The notes under the pieces were generated by a model. The model searched no databases and was not told the DNA's origin. It saw nothing but the letters and a program-made list of their open reading frames with translations. 64,000 nt of DNA from NCBI GenBank assembly GCA_948474755.1, contig CAOLHI010002499.1:1-64000 (forward strand). The letters are read 5' to 3'. Numbering within the stretch: the stretch's first letter is position 1; each line of letters opens with the position of its first letter. Shown in pieces: positions 21,451 through 33,219 of this stretch. The DNA comes from Ctenosaura bakeri. Lineage: Eukaryota; Chordata; Lepidosauria; Squamata; Iguanidae. The translations under genes were made by a program, and so were the position numbers.

Positions 21451-22452
21451 GAAATGTTTAATGTTTGCAATTTTTATTTTTATTCACACTTTTTCCACTT
21501 CTATGGAGGTCTTGTGCTCCTAAGCCTCATGAAAGTAGAGGGTTGATTGTATTTAGACACAAACAGAAACCCTCACACATTCAAGAGGTAAAATTCTTTT
21601 TAACTTATATCTGCTATATTTCTATACGCCAAGTGCTAAAATAATTCATGACTTTATGTTTGCTTCAAACAGTTTTTTATTTCCTTATGTCTCCTTTTAC
21701 CTCCATGTCAGGAAACATATCCAATAGTATGAGTTAGCATGAGTCCAACATAACCAATGGTATGAGTCCAACACCTGGGAAACTGCAGATGAACCCCACT
21801 CCCACCCCAATTTTACTGCATCAGACAACAATCCAGTGTATCCGCAGGGAAGGGCTCTATTTGAACCAAAAGATGCCTTCCTGCACACTGCATTGCAATA
21901 CTGCAGAAGAACAATGGAACTGGATCCAAAGATGTTCTTTCACTTACACACTAAACTACATAGCAGGCTAAAAAACATTTTGCCCAAGTAGAAAACATGA
22001 GAACAGTTATATGTCAATTGGCACACTCCTGCATATATTCTGATACATTTATCTATGGAAAGATAAATATGTTCAACTAGATCACCCTTTCGGTAAGAAA
22101 TGCCTAAGGTGACTCCAGTGTTACCAACAGCTTGTTAGGCAGATTAAAAGCATGCCTGTAACTGAACAGTTTTGAGATGGAACAACTGCAGGAGAGTGTG
22201 CCCAAATTTCAATTCCGAGAAATCATTCAAGTATTCTTTCTTAAACCATGTTATTTAACAGACCTATGCTGTGCCATTTATGATTAATGAAGCCAGATGT
22301 ATTCTACCTCAGCTATTAAATAACTCTTACATTAGAAGGTTCAGCAATAATATGCTACATTCATTCAGACTGCAAATGTATGCCATGCATTCCTAAGGCA
22401 CAATGTGCTTCAATATAACATCATGAATAAGAACATGTAAATTGCTTCTTAC

Positions 22453-22948
22453 CTATAGGATATCCCAGGGCAAAGTCATTGCTCTGAGTAGCGAAGATAG
22501 GAAATAGTCCGGCTTTGCTAAACCGCCTCTCGGGAGTGACTATCAAAAACGTCAGAATACACACTAAGAAGAACACTGAAGCTTTGGCAACAAGGATGCT
22601 ATACAGGAAGGACCAGTTCACATTGGAAAAATTCAGCACAACCATGTTTTTGAATAATAAAGCTGGGAGTGCAAAGCGAGAGACAAAATTTCCAAGTCCC
22701 TTTGCCTGAGTTGATGTAATGATGTTAACTCTTCCAGCTATGTATCCACAAAGAATAATACCGAAGCATTGTAACAAGGCTGGGAAAAGCTTATTAATTG
22801 ACATGGAAGGAGAACTGCTAGTTAAGTTCAGTGAGTACCCAAGGAGACCAGACATATTAGCTGCTGAAGAAAGATTCCTGTTGTTGATAGGTGTGAAATT
22901 ATCCATGTTCATTCACCACTTCTAAAAACATAGCATGTGGATCCTGAT
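22453..22948 (-). CDS. GPR155: GPR155 exon with start codon (residues 1-153)
   Basis: The acceptor is TTCTTGTTTTGCAG before 22,948; the 5' UTR runs to 22,913; ATG is at 22,912-22,910. The exon ends after CCTATAG at the GTAAGA donor (22,452). The protein begins with an extracytosolic-type tail containing NLS and NLT glycosylation sequons. SMSINKLFPALLQCFGIILC opens the first membrane segment, and further hydrophobic segments and FATQSNDFALGYPI follow. The match to human GPR155 as I recall it is strong over the whole exon, and the N-terminal tail has the same length. The start was chosen because it gives that same numbering; a second ATG lies two codons on. Position 48 is glutamine where I recall glutamate in human. 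Confidence 0.95.
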
Positions 22949-24998
22949 CTGCAAAACAAGAAAGGCAGATGCTGATTCACTGGTTAGTCTTACTGGATTT
23001 CTAAATAAGAAGCAGTTTCATTTACCAGTAGGTGTTAAGAAGTATACAGCCAACAATCCCTCCTATTAATCTAGCACTAGTACTCTGTGCAGGTTTATAG
23101 AATGAGTAATATGGTCCCTGTGGAGGAGAATTACAGAAGAGTAGAATGGAGTGGGGTCAGAGCTGTGTGTATTGCATATAAAACAAATTCCAGAAACAAA
23201 GGAACTCAAATGCTATATCAAGAGAAGTGTATAGCCATACCTCAGTAAACAAAGCCACTGATAAATCAGCTATTTTGTACAAGTCTTTTTCTGCCTACCT
23301 GGTCCCTCCTCTTTTCTTCCATGTTTTCAGTATAGGTGGAAGTTTTTTAAACAGCATTTAGATGGTGATGAATGAGGAGTGGAGAAACATAGATTTTCAG
23401 TTGCTGGGTTGCAGCAGCATGTCTACAGTGAACAGTGCAATAATGCTTCAGTTGGAAAAGAATCAAGTTCTCCTTAGCCAATCCCACTCTAGCAGTGTGT
23501 GCCTGCCTGCAAAAGCCAGAGTAGTTAACAGCTATCTCTGGAATCCCTTACTAAGCATGCATGAAAAGCAAAAGAGAAAGAAGGCAGAAAATAAAATTAG
23601 CCTGCCTCATCAGCTCCCCTCCCCCAGTATTTAAAAAAACCCACAGAACTTTAGGTATGGCCACCAAAATGGAAATTGTAAGAAAAGTGGAAACCCATGA
23701 AAGAAAAAAAAATCCTTGGATGCATTTTGGAAGAAGCCTTTAAGTAGCCTCTAGAAGATTCAACATGTTTTTGTTTACGTATGCAAGACTTACCTGACCT
23801 GGCTGTTTCACTTCATATGTGTGTATTGTTAGATCTGAATAAAAACTTTGGTGAAACATGTTGACCTGTTCTTCCTATGTTAGTTCTACCTCTGGTACAA
23901 AATTTTCTGTTACAGAAGTAATGTCCAGGAACACATCAACTTTGTTAACTAGGTATACCTGTATTTGTTTCTGTCTAGATAGGTACAGTATTATCATTAT
24001 TCAGACAGAAGCAAACTCAAAAGAGGAAGTACGATTGTTTGGAGAGTTATATTTTCCTCCCTTTTCTCACAAATGATTAGTTTCAGTATGCTTTAACATT
24101 TCGGTGATTCCTAGAGATCCCATAACTATTCTGTGGGGCTGGAAATACTGAAATATGCCATTTTAAGTTACTAAAACCCTAGCAACCATTGTTCAAATTC
24201 CAGGACAACCTGTGATGATGATGTTCAATACGGCCAAAAAAACATGTGGTGAGTAAAAAATAAAATGACAACTCACCAAACTTAAAACTTTCCCTTGATT
24301 AAAATTTAAATCTGGAATAAATTTTCCCCAGAATGCTGAGTTCTAGAATGCTTTCAAGCAGACAGTGGCATAATCAAGCACAGATAATTTAGGGGAAACC
24401 TCCAGGGCTGTGCTGCTGGAAGCCATACTGTAATGTGTTGCACAAAGGTAAGGGAAAACACCTCTCATGTAACAAAAGGACACTGGATATGTTCAGTCAC
24501 CCTCAAGACAAACAGGATACGTTGCCCATTCACTGTAGCACTAGCAAGCCCTCCCACACAGTAACACATGAAGCATGTAATTACCTTCATGCATGTAGCT
24601 GTCCAGCTGCTATTATAAGCAGACTGGTACATCTCCTTTCTCTCAGCTTGCTGTATAGGCATTCCCTTGTTAAGTAATATTTTAATTTTCCATAGGGCAT
24701 GATCGCATAATAGCATAAAATAAATCAGCCTCCCTAAGTCCCTAGCCCTTGAGATGGGTGAGACTACAGCATGCATAATCATCAGCTGGCCAGGAAAGTA
24801 TATGAACTGCTGCCCAACACAGCTAAAGGACAATAGGTTGGGAGCCTATTATGAACAAAGCTCAGTTCATTAAAATCATTTCAAAATGTTGTGTCTTACT
24901 TTTCACAGGCAGCACAAAGTGATTTTTGAACATTTCATGTATTCTACCCCTGTCCAGAAACATTCACTTAAAAAAAAAACCCAGCTCCTCTCAGGTAA

Positions 24999-25181
24999 GA
25001 GCCAGAGTGGTATAATGACTTCAGCATTGGGCTACGACTCTGGAGACCTGCGTTCGATTCCTCACTTGGCCATGGAAACCCACTGGATGACCTTGGAGAC
25101 TCATACCAGCCTCAGATAGGTTCACCTCAGGGTCACTGTAAGCCAGAAACCACTTGAAGGCACACAACAACGACAACAACT
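24999..25181 (+). repeat. tRNA-derived SINE with ACAAC-type tail
   Basis: It has an A-box-like AGTGGTATAATGACTT, a B-box-like TGCGTTCGATTCCTCACTTG, then GCCATGGAAACCCACTGG and a tail CACACAACAACGACAACAAC. This full-length copy is the reference for the family in this window. Confidence 0.85.
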
Positions 25182-25599
25182 ACATTGCCACAGCATTTTT
25201 CACTGCTATGGTAAAAGCTGTATGATCTGATAGTCATAATTTTTAAAGGGACTTTCCAGCACTGGTGTAGCTTTCAGCCCTTTTGGTCCCCAATTATTAT
25301 ACTGGTCTTATATTATTCTGCATGATTGCAATGCATCTTATGTTAATCAAGAGTTGAAAATCCACCTTCCAACTCCTAAATACTAAAAAGCTTAGAGCCT
25401 GTGAGGCTGGGAATGCCACATCCCACCATACGCCACCATGTGAGGCTGGAAAATGACACCATGCGCTGCTGGGATGTATATTCCAGCCTTTATGATTTTT
25501 AGCTGTTAATTCATCTTCGCTGCCACCACCCGCTGAATTATGAATTATCTGGACAGTTGTACAGTACAGCGGGACCCTGTCCAACCACGTACATCCCTA

Positions 25600-26310
25600 A
25601 GCTTAAGGATCTTCCTTTTCCCCCAGTCTACCTAGCTTGGCGTGGGAAGGAGAGAAACAGAGTCTTTTACAGAAAGTATTTATTAAAGATATTCAAATAA
25701 ACAAGGCAAATCACCCCACATGGGAAGCTCCCTCTTCCCAGGCACGCTTAGTTACAGAAAGAACAGATATGCAAGCACAGATACATTCTTTAGATCAGCC
25801 ATCCTCCAAAATAACAGAAAAGTCCCTAACGCAACTAGATAACTTTAGTCTTATTACTCACAGTTGTTCCTATATGCTTAGATGTTCTAAAGGAAGGCCA
25901 GGAGGCGAGGCCTATGGCCTCCAGCCTGCTACTGGCACAGAACCCCCCTCCAGGAGGCTCCTTGGTTGTTATCCCTTTGTTATCTCCTTGTTGTCTCTCG
26001 GCCACATGGTCTCCAAGAAGTTTTATAACTTCTCCCTCGAAGCATCTGGAAGCATCTTGAAGATGCTCACTTCTTTTCTTTTTGATTGGTCAGTTCTCAC
26101 CCTATGACCTGTGATGCTGACCCACATGACCTATGATGCTGACCACATACTAAAATGTAATCTAATCCCAACACCTTATTAACCCTTGGTTTACCTGAAG
26201 AGGGAAGTGTCCCCCTTTTTGCTAATTCTAGATAATGGGAAGCCCCATTATCACAGAGCCCCTCTAAGTAAACAGTTGCTGACAAGGATGCTCACAGGGC
26301 TTCCAAAAAC
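25600..26310 (-). mobile_element. LTR-like sequence (possible solo LTR)
   Basis: On the minus strand there is a TATA box (AGTTATAAAACTTC, near 26,020), a long pyrimidine/purine-mixed transcribed part and an AATAAATAC poly(A) signal near 25,680 followed by CTGTAAAAGACTCTG. This is the order of a retroviral-type LTR. I could not fix TG..CA ends or a target duplication, and no internal genes are attached. Confidence 0.4.
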
Positions 26311-26463
26311 AAGTTAGACCTCAATTAATGTGCAAGGCTATGAACACAGATGCAGATGGAAGGCCTTAATTGGTTTACTCCTCTATAAATAGCAACTTCT
26401 AAAAAAAAGGTTCCAGATAACTATTCTCTAAATACAACATGCAACACAGAATAAAACACATCT

Positions 26464-26675
26464 TGCTATTAAGTGCCTTCAAGTGAAGTGACTGCTAGCT
26501 GCCCTATCCTAAAGTTTTCTTCAGAGTAGGTTTGTCCCTGCCTTCCTTTAAGGCCAAAAGAGTATGACTCGGCCATGATCCTTAGTGGTTTCTCATGACG
26601 GAGCAGGGATTTGAACCCTGAACTCTTGGATTCCAGGTCCAACACTCAAGCCAGTATACCACAATGGATCTCTCA
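26464..26675 (-). repeat. tRNA-derived SINE, minus orientation
   Basis: Minus strand: ATTGTGGTATACTGGCTTGA, then a B box GGGTTCAAATCCCTGCTCC. The 3' end at 26,464 has AAGTGCCTTCAAGTGAAGTG on the plus strand. Same family as 24,999. Confidence 0.75.
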
Positions 26676-29117
26676 AGTATATCCTAGTGCCATCTATATG
26701 TTACAGAACAAATCTTCACTTCATACGTAATTAGTACAATGTGCAGTTGTTAATGATGTCCCCCACCTTCCTGATTTCAAAGTCTACTTGTTTTTTTCAA
26801 TAATAAACTCAGGTGGCTGAGTTATTTATAAAGAAACAAAATCAGAAATCACAGGTAGTGGTCTCTACCTGTTTTACACAACTGGGAGATTCTCTGTATT
26901 TGCAGATAAATGGAAGTTTGTGAAGCCAAAGAAAAACACTGAAGCAACCAAAGACAGAGATAAGCAAACCAAAGACATGCTCAGTGGCCTCTCAGAAGCC
27001 ACCAAAAAACTGAGCGTCAGTGGTGGTGGTGAAAGGGATGGAACTAAGTCACGTGCAGCACTGACAAGAACCCTAAATGGCAACAATTTTCTTAAAGAAT
27101 GTGAATATAACACAAATTTCATTCCAATTCCCACTTCCTGGACTGTACACAAAGTACTTTAACACAAATCTGCCACTCTTTGACTTTAACTGTTCTTGGA
27201 ATGGATATATCTCACTTTATGCACTGGAGCAAAGTGGAGATACTCATCTAAGTTTTGTGGGTATAGCACCAGGGTTTTGTATGGGTATATATTTCTGTAT
27301 CAAAGAACTGTTGTCTATATCCCATGTAACCATACAGCACCAGAACTTTTTTCCCTCCCCACCCACTACAGCTCTTGGAGTTTGGAGCTGCTCCAAAAAC
27401 TGGCTCCAAAGGGTTTTGTAGCAGTATCCTGGGGTGTACAGGGAGCCGCAGTGGGGGAAAGGTATCTCCCTCCCAATTCTCCTGACAGAAATATTCCCAT
27501 CAGTGAACATCCCCCATTAAGATTTAGGCCAATGACTCCACTTTCATATGAGCACAAGTGGCAGGAGAGGAAATACAACAGCAGAGGACTGTGATCGTGC
27601 CTCTTTCTCTTAACTAGGATGTCTACCGGGGCTTAATTTAGGCAACTGTTCAAACATTAATCGAGAAAAGTCCAATCTGTGACATTAATTGTGAATGAAC
27701 CATTTGGGGGAAAAAAGCATAACTGCTACAAAAAAAGAGAAACATCTACTGTCAAAGACGGAAACTTTGTAAAGGAAGGTGGCACTGATTTCATTTAGCT
27801 TTCTTAAATTAAAGCTCAAATCTCTACAATAGTTGCACCATTTTAGCTTTTGTAATACTCACCAATAGAAATAAGGGTTTTTTTAAAAAAAAAAATTAGG
27901 AAGTTACAGCTGGTATAGTTCCTTTTTTTGAAGACCAAGCAAAACCGCTGCCATCTGGTCTTCTCAAGTTAGAGACTCAACAACAATCATGTTCTGACAT
28001 AATACAGTGAAAAGAGCAAGTGCCATTTCAGAAATGGAAGTCAGTTAAAAGGGGGGCAGAGAGGAGGTGAATCAGCACACACCTAAGTCATCATAGCACC
28101 AGAAGACTTAGTACCACAAAAAATGATGTAATCATTATAACTTCTTTAAGATAATCATGTCTCATTCTGAACATGTAATTTAAATATTTGTCTTCATCGC
28201 TGTTGATGCAGGAACATCTAAAAAACATTACCAGATGCACACAAAAGAAAAATATACACAAGGAAAAGGCTAAGAAACTGCAAGCTACATAAGGGAAGCT
28301 TACAAATGGGCAGCCTACTGTAGGACAAAGTCTTATTCCATAATATTTTAGAGGCACTTGATATGATAAAGCCACATGGTTTTATTTATATTTATCTAGA
28401 TAATTGTTCTGGGTGAATTTTTTGGTGGAAAGGCAATATATACATTTAAAAAGGAAATCGTTAGCTACTAAGAAGTCTACTGTGCCATTGCAGATATGTA
28501 TTTTTTTGTTGAACATGTCGTCTCAGAGCCAGATCAGTTGCTACAGCATCTTGAGTCAAATTTAATACCTCAACCATTGTCAAAAATCATGACACATATC
28601 ATACAACTAGCAGTGCCAAGTAGCAGAACTTCTTTCATGCTGAGATCCACAATCTTTTGACCTCATGTACGACTCATACAAATGCAGTTCACAGGAAGAC
28701 ACCAGGAAGAGTAAGAGATAATGCTTGCACTCTAGCTATGAAAGCTGATTTCTAATCTTCTTACAAACACAAGCCCCGAGTAAACATCTCCCAGTCTGTT
28801 TGCAAAGCAGAAGTATGATTTGCCTATTTAAATTTTTGCTTTCATACGGTTCCAAGGCCCACTGTAGCACCTACTTTTGACAAAAGAAAAAGATGAGAGT
28901 GGAACTGATGAGGCAGGTACCCCACAGCTTCCTGACTATTGCCAGCTTTAGTGCTGAAACCACCTTTTTGAGTCAACAACTGCAGAACTACATATTGCTC
29001 CCAAGAGTTCAATAATATCCCATATATAACTCCAATAAAATTCTTCAGCTTATTTAAAAAATATCATTCCCTGAGTCCTGAAGCAGTCAGTATAATATTG
29101 ACTACCTGCAGTAATAT

Positions 29118-29240
29118 ATTACAGGACAAGCAGACTGGTGCCCACCAGATGTTTCGGCCAACAGTTCTCATAATCTCTTACTACTGCCCATGCTGGCTTG
29201 TGCTGATGGGAGCTGCTGTCCAAAACATCTGGAAAGTATC
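29118..29240. repeat. Foldback MITE, complete but diverged
   Basis: Left arm CCAGATGTTTCGGCCAACAG and right arm CTGCTGTCCAAAACATCTGG are inverted repeats around GCCCATGCTGGCTTG. Confidence 0.6.
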
Positions 29241-29248
29241 AAGTTACC

Positions 29249-29490
29249 TTGTTGCTGTTGTTGTTGTCTGCCTTCAACTTGCTTCTGACTTATGGCACCC
29301 CTATCATGGGATTTTCCTGGTAAGATTTGTTCAGAGGCAGGTTGCCATTGCCTTCTTATGGGGGTGAGACAGTGTGACTTGTCCAACGTCACCCAGTGGG
29401 TTTCCATGGATGAGTGGAGATTTGAACACTGGACTTTAGAGTTGCAGTACAATGCTCAGACCACTACACTAATGGTGGTTCTCCATGTAA
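29249..29490 (-). repeat. tRNA-derived SINE, minus orientation
   Basis: On the plus strand it begins with the reversed tail GTTGCTGTTGTTGTTGTCTG. It continues CACCCAGTGGGTTTCCATGG and TGGAGATTTGAACACTGGAC (reversed B box). It ends near ACTACACTAATGGTGGTTCT. Confidence 0.8.
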
Positions 29491-31096
29491 CATTACCTAC
29501 CCTTGGACTAGTGGGTAAGTGATCAATCTAAGACCAGGAAAACCCAAGTTCAGAATCTTATTCAGCCATGAAATTCATTTCATGGCACTGGGTCACTCAA
29601 TTTCTCACGCTACTCTACTTGACAAACTGTTGCAAAGATAAAGATTACATATTATATCCCAAGCTATTTGAAGAAAGAGTAGAATATAGAGATGTAGCAA
29701 AATAAAGCTGTCTTCCTCAATCTGCTGGCCCTACTAGGTAGATGGGAGTTGAAGACCATGCATCTAGAGGGCAGCAGGTTGGGAATGGCTGAAATGACAA
29801 ATGTTACATGTTCATTGTTTCACAGCAGCCCCAGGTTTGTTTGTTGTTCATGGCATAAATGACACATCTGTTGTTATTCCCCTAATGTTAATGTCATAAA
29901 GAACTTTACTCAACAACTGGTCTATTTTGTCAATGTTTGTAAGGTCAAAGGCAAAATGCTAACAGACTCTTATTCAAGGCCTATCTCTTTTCTACATGAT
30001 TCACTGATTATTTTCTCATCTGATGTAAGCTAAACACAAATGAGCTGACATGACAACCATTCTACAATACTGTCTGTTCTATTTACTACTGTAACTCCAT
30101 ATTACCAATAAGCCAGATGGTGGCACGGTAGCTAACATAGTGATCCAGTACATCTTCAGGCACGCAACATTCTCACTGAAATAATGCCACTCTACAGGGC
30201 GGGAAAAATCTACATAGCTTAACAGACGTGTAATATCAAACCCAACACACATTTAGCTGTAACGCTGCTGCTCAATTAAGACACTTCAGCCCATCAATCA
30301 TAGGAATTCTACTTGACTAAATCTGCAAGTAGACAGTCCTAAAGAAAAACATGAACTTCACTTGTTTACAGATAGAGCATGTATTCAACACTGCAAGCAT
30401 AATTAAACATTTTAAAGAATTAAACATTAATCTAACTAGTTAATCACTGCAGCTCCATTTATTTGGAAGTAATTGACTTTAATGGAAATTTACTTCAGAG
30501 TTAGCAATGCAATCCAGAGGAGGTGAAATGTTTGGATTCCTCTAAAAAAGCAATGAGATTTAAATAGTTGTTCCAATCTCAATAGAAGGCAGCAGCAGTT
30601 AATTTCCCCTGATGACTTTCCCTCCTCTTCAGTTCTTGGATTTATTCCCCCTGCTCCAAATCATCATTTCACTGGAACTTATCTAAAAACAACAGCAACT
30701 CCAGAAGTGATAAGTGCTCCTGTTTAAGACTCAGTTTCTCAGCACCATGTTGAATTCTGGACACAAATTAATTTAAAGACAGAGAAACAAACAGCCTCCA
30801 GCTGAGGCTCAAGAGAAACACTTGACTCCCCCGATCCCGTTAGCAACGCTTGAAGAAGCAGATCACCCAAGGGGGCAGCGGGCTGTCGTTTCACACCGAA
30901 GTCACGCCGCCCACGCCACTTCGCCCGGGGCAGAAGCTGCATCCGGAGCCCTGACATCACCCTGCAAGGCCCACCACAGCCAATGGGACGCCGTTTACAA
31001 GGGAGGCGAGTTTACCGATGGAGACTTTGAGCGGATTCGCACCTAAGGCGACATCGTCCTCGTCGCGAACACCCCTAACCTAAAAAGATAAACTAA

Positions 31097-31276
31097 GGTC
31101 ATTTCCGCACTAGCCTGTTATAGCGCGATGATTCCACTTTCAACCTCCTCTGGAATCCTGGGGTTTGCAGTTCCGGGAGGGGCCGACCGGCCCCTCCCGG
31201 AACTGCAAACCCCAGGATTCCAGAGGAGGTTGAAAGTGGAATCATCGCGCTATAACAGGCTAGTGCGGAAATGGCC
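31097..31276. mobile_element. Foldback MITE, almost perfect 180-bp palindrome
   Basis: Two 89-bp arms are exact reverse complements apart from one mismatch near the left tip and a 2-bp AC centre (GGGGCCG-AC-CGGCCCC). TAA duplications flank it (31,094-31,096 and 31,277-31,279). The arms carry TTCCGCACTAGCCTGTTATA and GGAATCCTGGGGTTTGCAG, as in the other copies. The lack of divergence between arms suggests a young insertion. It lies about 600 bp from the candidate GPR155 first exon, on its transcribed side. Confidence 0.92.
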
Positions 31277-31399
31277 TAAGAAACCCACTACTTCTCCCCA
31301 AAAAACGGAGGAGCTGGCTGTTTGTATGCAAATAAATACGTGCCACCTTTACGGAGTAAGAGACAACCCTTCCCAGTATAACCGTTTTCCCAAATAAAG

Positions 31400-32110
31400 C
31401 CTCCAGTAGTTAAGCGGCGGGGGGAGAGAGTCCCCACGAAGATTTTTCGTCACCTGACAAACGCCAAGTCACAGCCCCGTGACAGGAGTCCAGAGTCGGG
31501 TCCAGAGTCGCTACGGCTGGAGCCCTCCCTTCACGTGTCTTGTCTTCGTGAGGCTGCTTCACTTTAGGAGGCTCCCTCAGAGAGCGGGGCTCCCAGGCGG
31601 CTTTGCCTCCAGCCTGCCCAGCACCCTCTCCGCCCCCATTTCCCCACAGCTGCTGTTTCCAAGGTGAGCCAAGCGGCGCGAAGGGAGGCGCAAACACCCC
31701 CCCCGGCGTGGCTTTCCCGCTGTTCCCGGGGCAGCCAGGGAGCCAGGAGGGAAACGGCGGCTCCCCCTCGTTTACCTGCCCTCGCCCTACGGGGGCTGCA
31801 GCAACGGCAGGGAAAGCGGGCCAGGCATCTCCGGCCCTCCACGCCGCTCGCGCGGGGCTCCACCTGCTGCGCATGAGCTCACCGCAGAGGCGGGGCCGGC
31901 CGCCAAGGCCCGCCCCGGAGTCACAAGCGCCGGACGCAAAATGGCGGCGGGAGAGCGCGCGGGTCCCCTAGGGGGGAAGGGAAAGCAAGCGCAGGGGGAG
32001 GGGGGCGACTCAGTGTTGCCTTCCACGGTCCCGAGTGCTGTGGGAAGTTGGCGCCACGCAGCATCTGTGTGTTTACCTTCCGCTCCGCTTCTGCCCTCGC
32101 CGCCCCTCGC
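31400..32110. promoter_or_regulatory. GPR155: CpG-rich region, candidate GPR155 promoter and first exon
   Basis: This is the densest CpG stretch outside the DIRS elements, placed between the WIPF1 3' end and the GPR155 start codon. It has a YY1-type motif CAAAATGGCGGC (31,937-31,948, plus orientation) and GC boxes. On the minus strand CTGCG|GTGAG at 31,883/31,882 is a plausible donor for an untranslated first exon; GAAG|GTAAAC near 32,070 is another. The transcription start cannot be fixed from sequence alone. The plus-oriented YY1 motif and a plus-strand donor (TTCCAAG|GTGAGC near 31,660) would also allow a divergent transcript. Confidence 0.6.
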
Positions 32111-32691
32111 TTTTATAATAGAACAGTTATTAATAGGTCAGTCCCCTGGGCGTTTGCTCAGAAGCAACTCCCACGTAGCCTCACGGAGCTTGATCTCTTG
32201 CGAGAAGGCAAAGGTTTGCAGGCTTCGGGTGTGGGCAGAAGGCGGTCTCTGAAAGGCGTTGTTGATATTTGGGAGTCCTTTTTAGGACTGAAAAAGAAGG
32301 ACGTATGAAATCATCGAGATGGGGTGGTAGCAAAGGAGAAAAAAGGGTTGCATTGGAAATTGGCCAGTTAAGGCCCAAGAAGAGTGAGATAATGACATCT
32401 AAATGATAATAGAGGTTTGATAAATATATACTAGCATATATAGCTGGCGGTGCCCAGGATTTTATTTTCTCATAGGTAATACCTGTTAGAAAGATTTGCG
32501 ATACTGTGTCTCTAATTCCCCAAACTGTCTTGTCCAGTACCTGTAACTTTTCCCCATATTCCCCAATCCAATCTGTATTCAGAGTTGTTAACATACACAG
32601 GTTGGGTTCCTAAGGGAATACATTGTCCTCCTCCTTGCTGCTAGGCCTTGTCTCCATAGCAACCGGCCTATTCAAAACAGACACAGTTGAC

Positions 32692-32764
32692 TGAGGCCCA
32701 AGAACTCTGTGGCTGAGAATTCTAAAGGCCCCCTCTCTAAACTGCAAACCCCAGGAGTCCATAA
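32692..32764. repeat. Truncated copy of the GGCCATTTCCGCAC foldback MITE
   Basis: GAGAATTCTAAAGGCC and TCTAAACTGCAAACCCCAGG match the middle of the copies at 34,335 and 63,234, in reverse orientation; the tips are missing. Confidence 0.6.
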
Positions 32765-32818
32765 AGTCTTCTTAGACAGCCAATCATATGGGGTCTTTGC
32801 CTGACACAGACAACCAAA

Positions 32819-32822
<4 letters not shown>

Positions 32823-32857
<35 letters not shown>

Positions 32858-32868
32858 TATATATATGA
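32823..32868. repeat. TA-dinucleotide microsatellite
   Basis: About 32 bp of uninterrupted TA repeat, then CATATATATATG. Confidence 0.9.
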
Positions 32869-33219
32869 TTAAACTCTTAATGGAAAGGTTAATTAAAATA
32901 GACACATAAACACTAAATATACAGTTCAAGAAAGTAAATATGGGCAGTCTAATACACCATTGTACTACCTTTCTACAGTGGTGTGATTGCCTGGTTTCTC
33001 TGATGCAAGAGGCTAAATTAATGGTGGCAGTGCTTCTGGAAGGGTCTCCCATGTCAAGCTTTTATTGAGGAGCCAGATTAGATGTGCCAAACAGCTACCA
33101 GGAAACGGCAGTAGTGGGGGGTGACAGACAACAATAATGGTGCCGTAGCTAACACATGTTAGTACTGTGCCGAAGGAGGCATGGTAACCCCCCCCCTTGT
33201 ATGTCTTTTACCATGAAAA

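Larger units (their letters stand above)
15729..22452 (-). other. GPR155: GPR155 intron between the two coding exons
   Basis: GTAAGA donor at 22,452 and CTAG acceptor at 15,729-15,730. Contents recognised: an L1 tail fragment (16,600-17,230), a Tigger-like element (17,336-17,830), a SINE scrap (17,812-17,872), a diverged foldback element (18,135-18,225) and an inverted/tandem repeat (21,270-21,450). The remainder, mainly 18.3-21.2 kb and 21.5-22.4 kb, shows nothing I can name. Confidence 0.85.
15329..22948 (-). other. GPR155: GPR155 gene, 5' part (first two coding exons and the intron between)
   Basis: GPR155 (LYCHOS) is a lysosomal membrane protein that fuses a plant PIN-like transporter domain to a GPCR-like domain and a DEP domain. 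It senses cholesterol and promotes mTORC1 signalling. The window holds codons 1 to about 286 in two exons (22,948-22,453 and 15,728-15,329), separated by a 6.7-kb intron with GT..AG ends. Later exons, for the rest of the transporter, the GPCR-like part and the DEP domain, are not found down to position 1. Gene order WIPF1 then GPR155, both on one strand, matches mammals. Confidence 0.95.
22949..31876 (-). other. GPR155: GPR155 5' UTR intron (probable)
   Basis: The coding exon has a good acceptor at 22,949-22,950, so an untranslated exon must lie upstream; the CpG-rich block near 31.4-32.1 kb is the obvious place. Recognised contents are SINEs (24,999-25,181; 26,464-26,675; 29,249-29,490), an LTR-like block (25,600-26,310), a foldback element (29,118-29,240) and the perfect hairpin at 31,097. 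I saw no other conserved coding exon. 23.0-24.9, 26.8-29.1 and 29.8-30.8 kb hold nothing I can name. Confidence 0.6.

Noticed and set aside
24999..25181. tRNA-like sequence as a functional tRNA gene
   Set aside because: The A and B boxes belong to a SINE with a body and an ACAAC tail; no intact acceptor stem was seen.
28091..28375. Hydrophobic 94-codon minus-strand frame in the GPR155 5' intron
   Set aside because: No match to GPR155 transporter segments, no clean splice sites, and AT-rich sequence readily encodes hydrophobic runs.
31410..32026. Multiple open frames on both strands
   Set aside because: A CpG-rich block lacks stop codons by composition; no conserved protein and no splice-consistent partner.
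32181..32594. 137-codon minus-strand frame upstream of GPR155
   Set aside because: Residues suggest no family; the position next to the CpG region and lack of motifs make coding unlikely.
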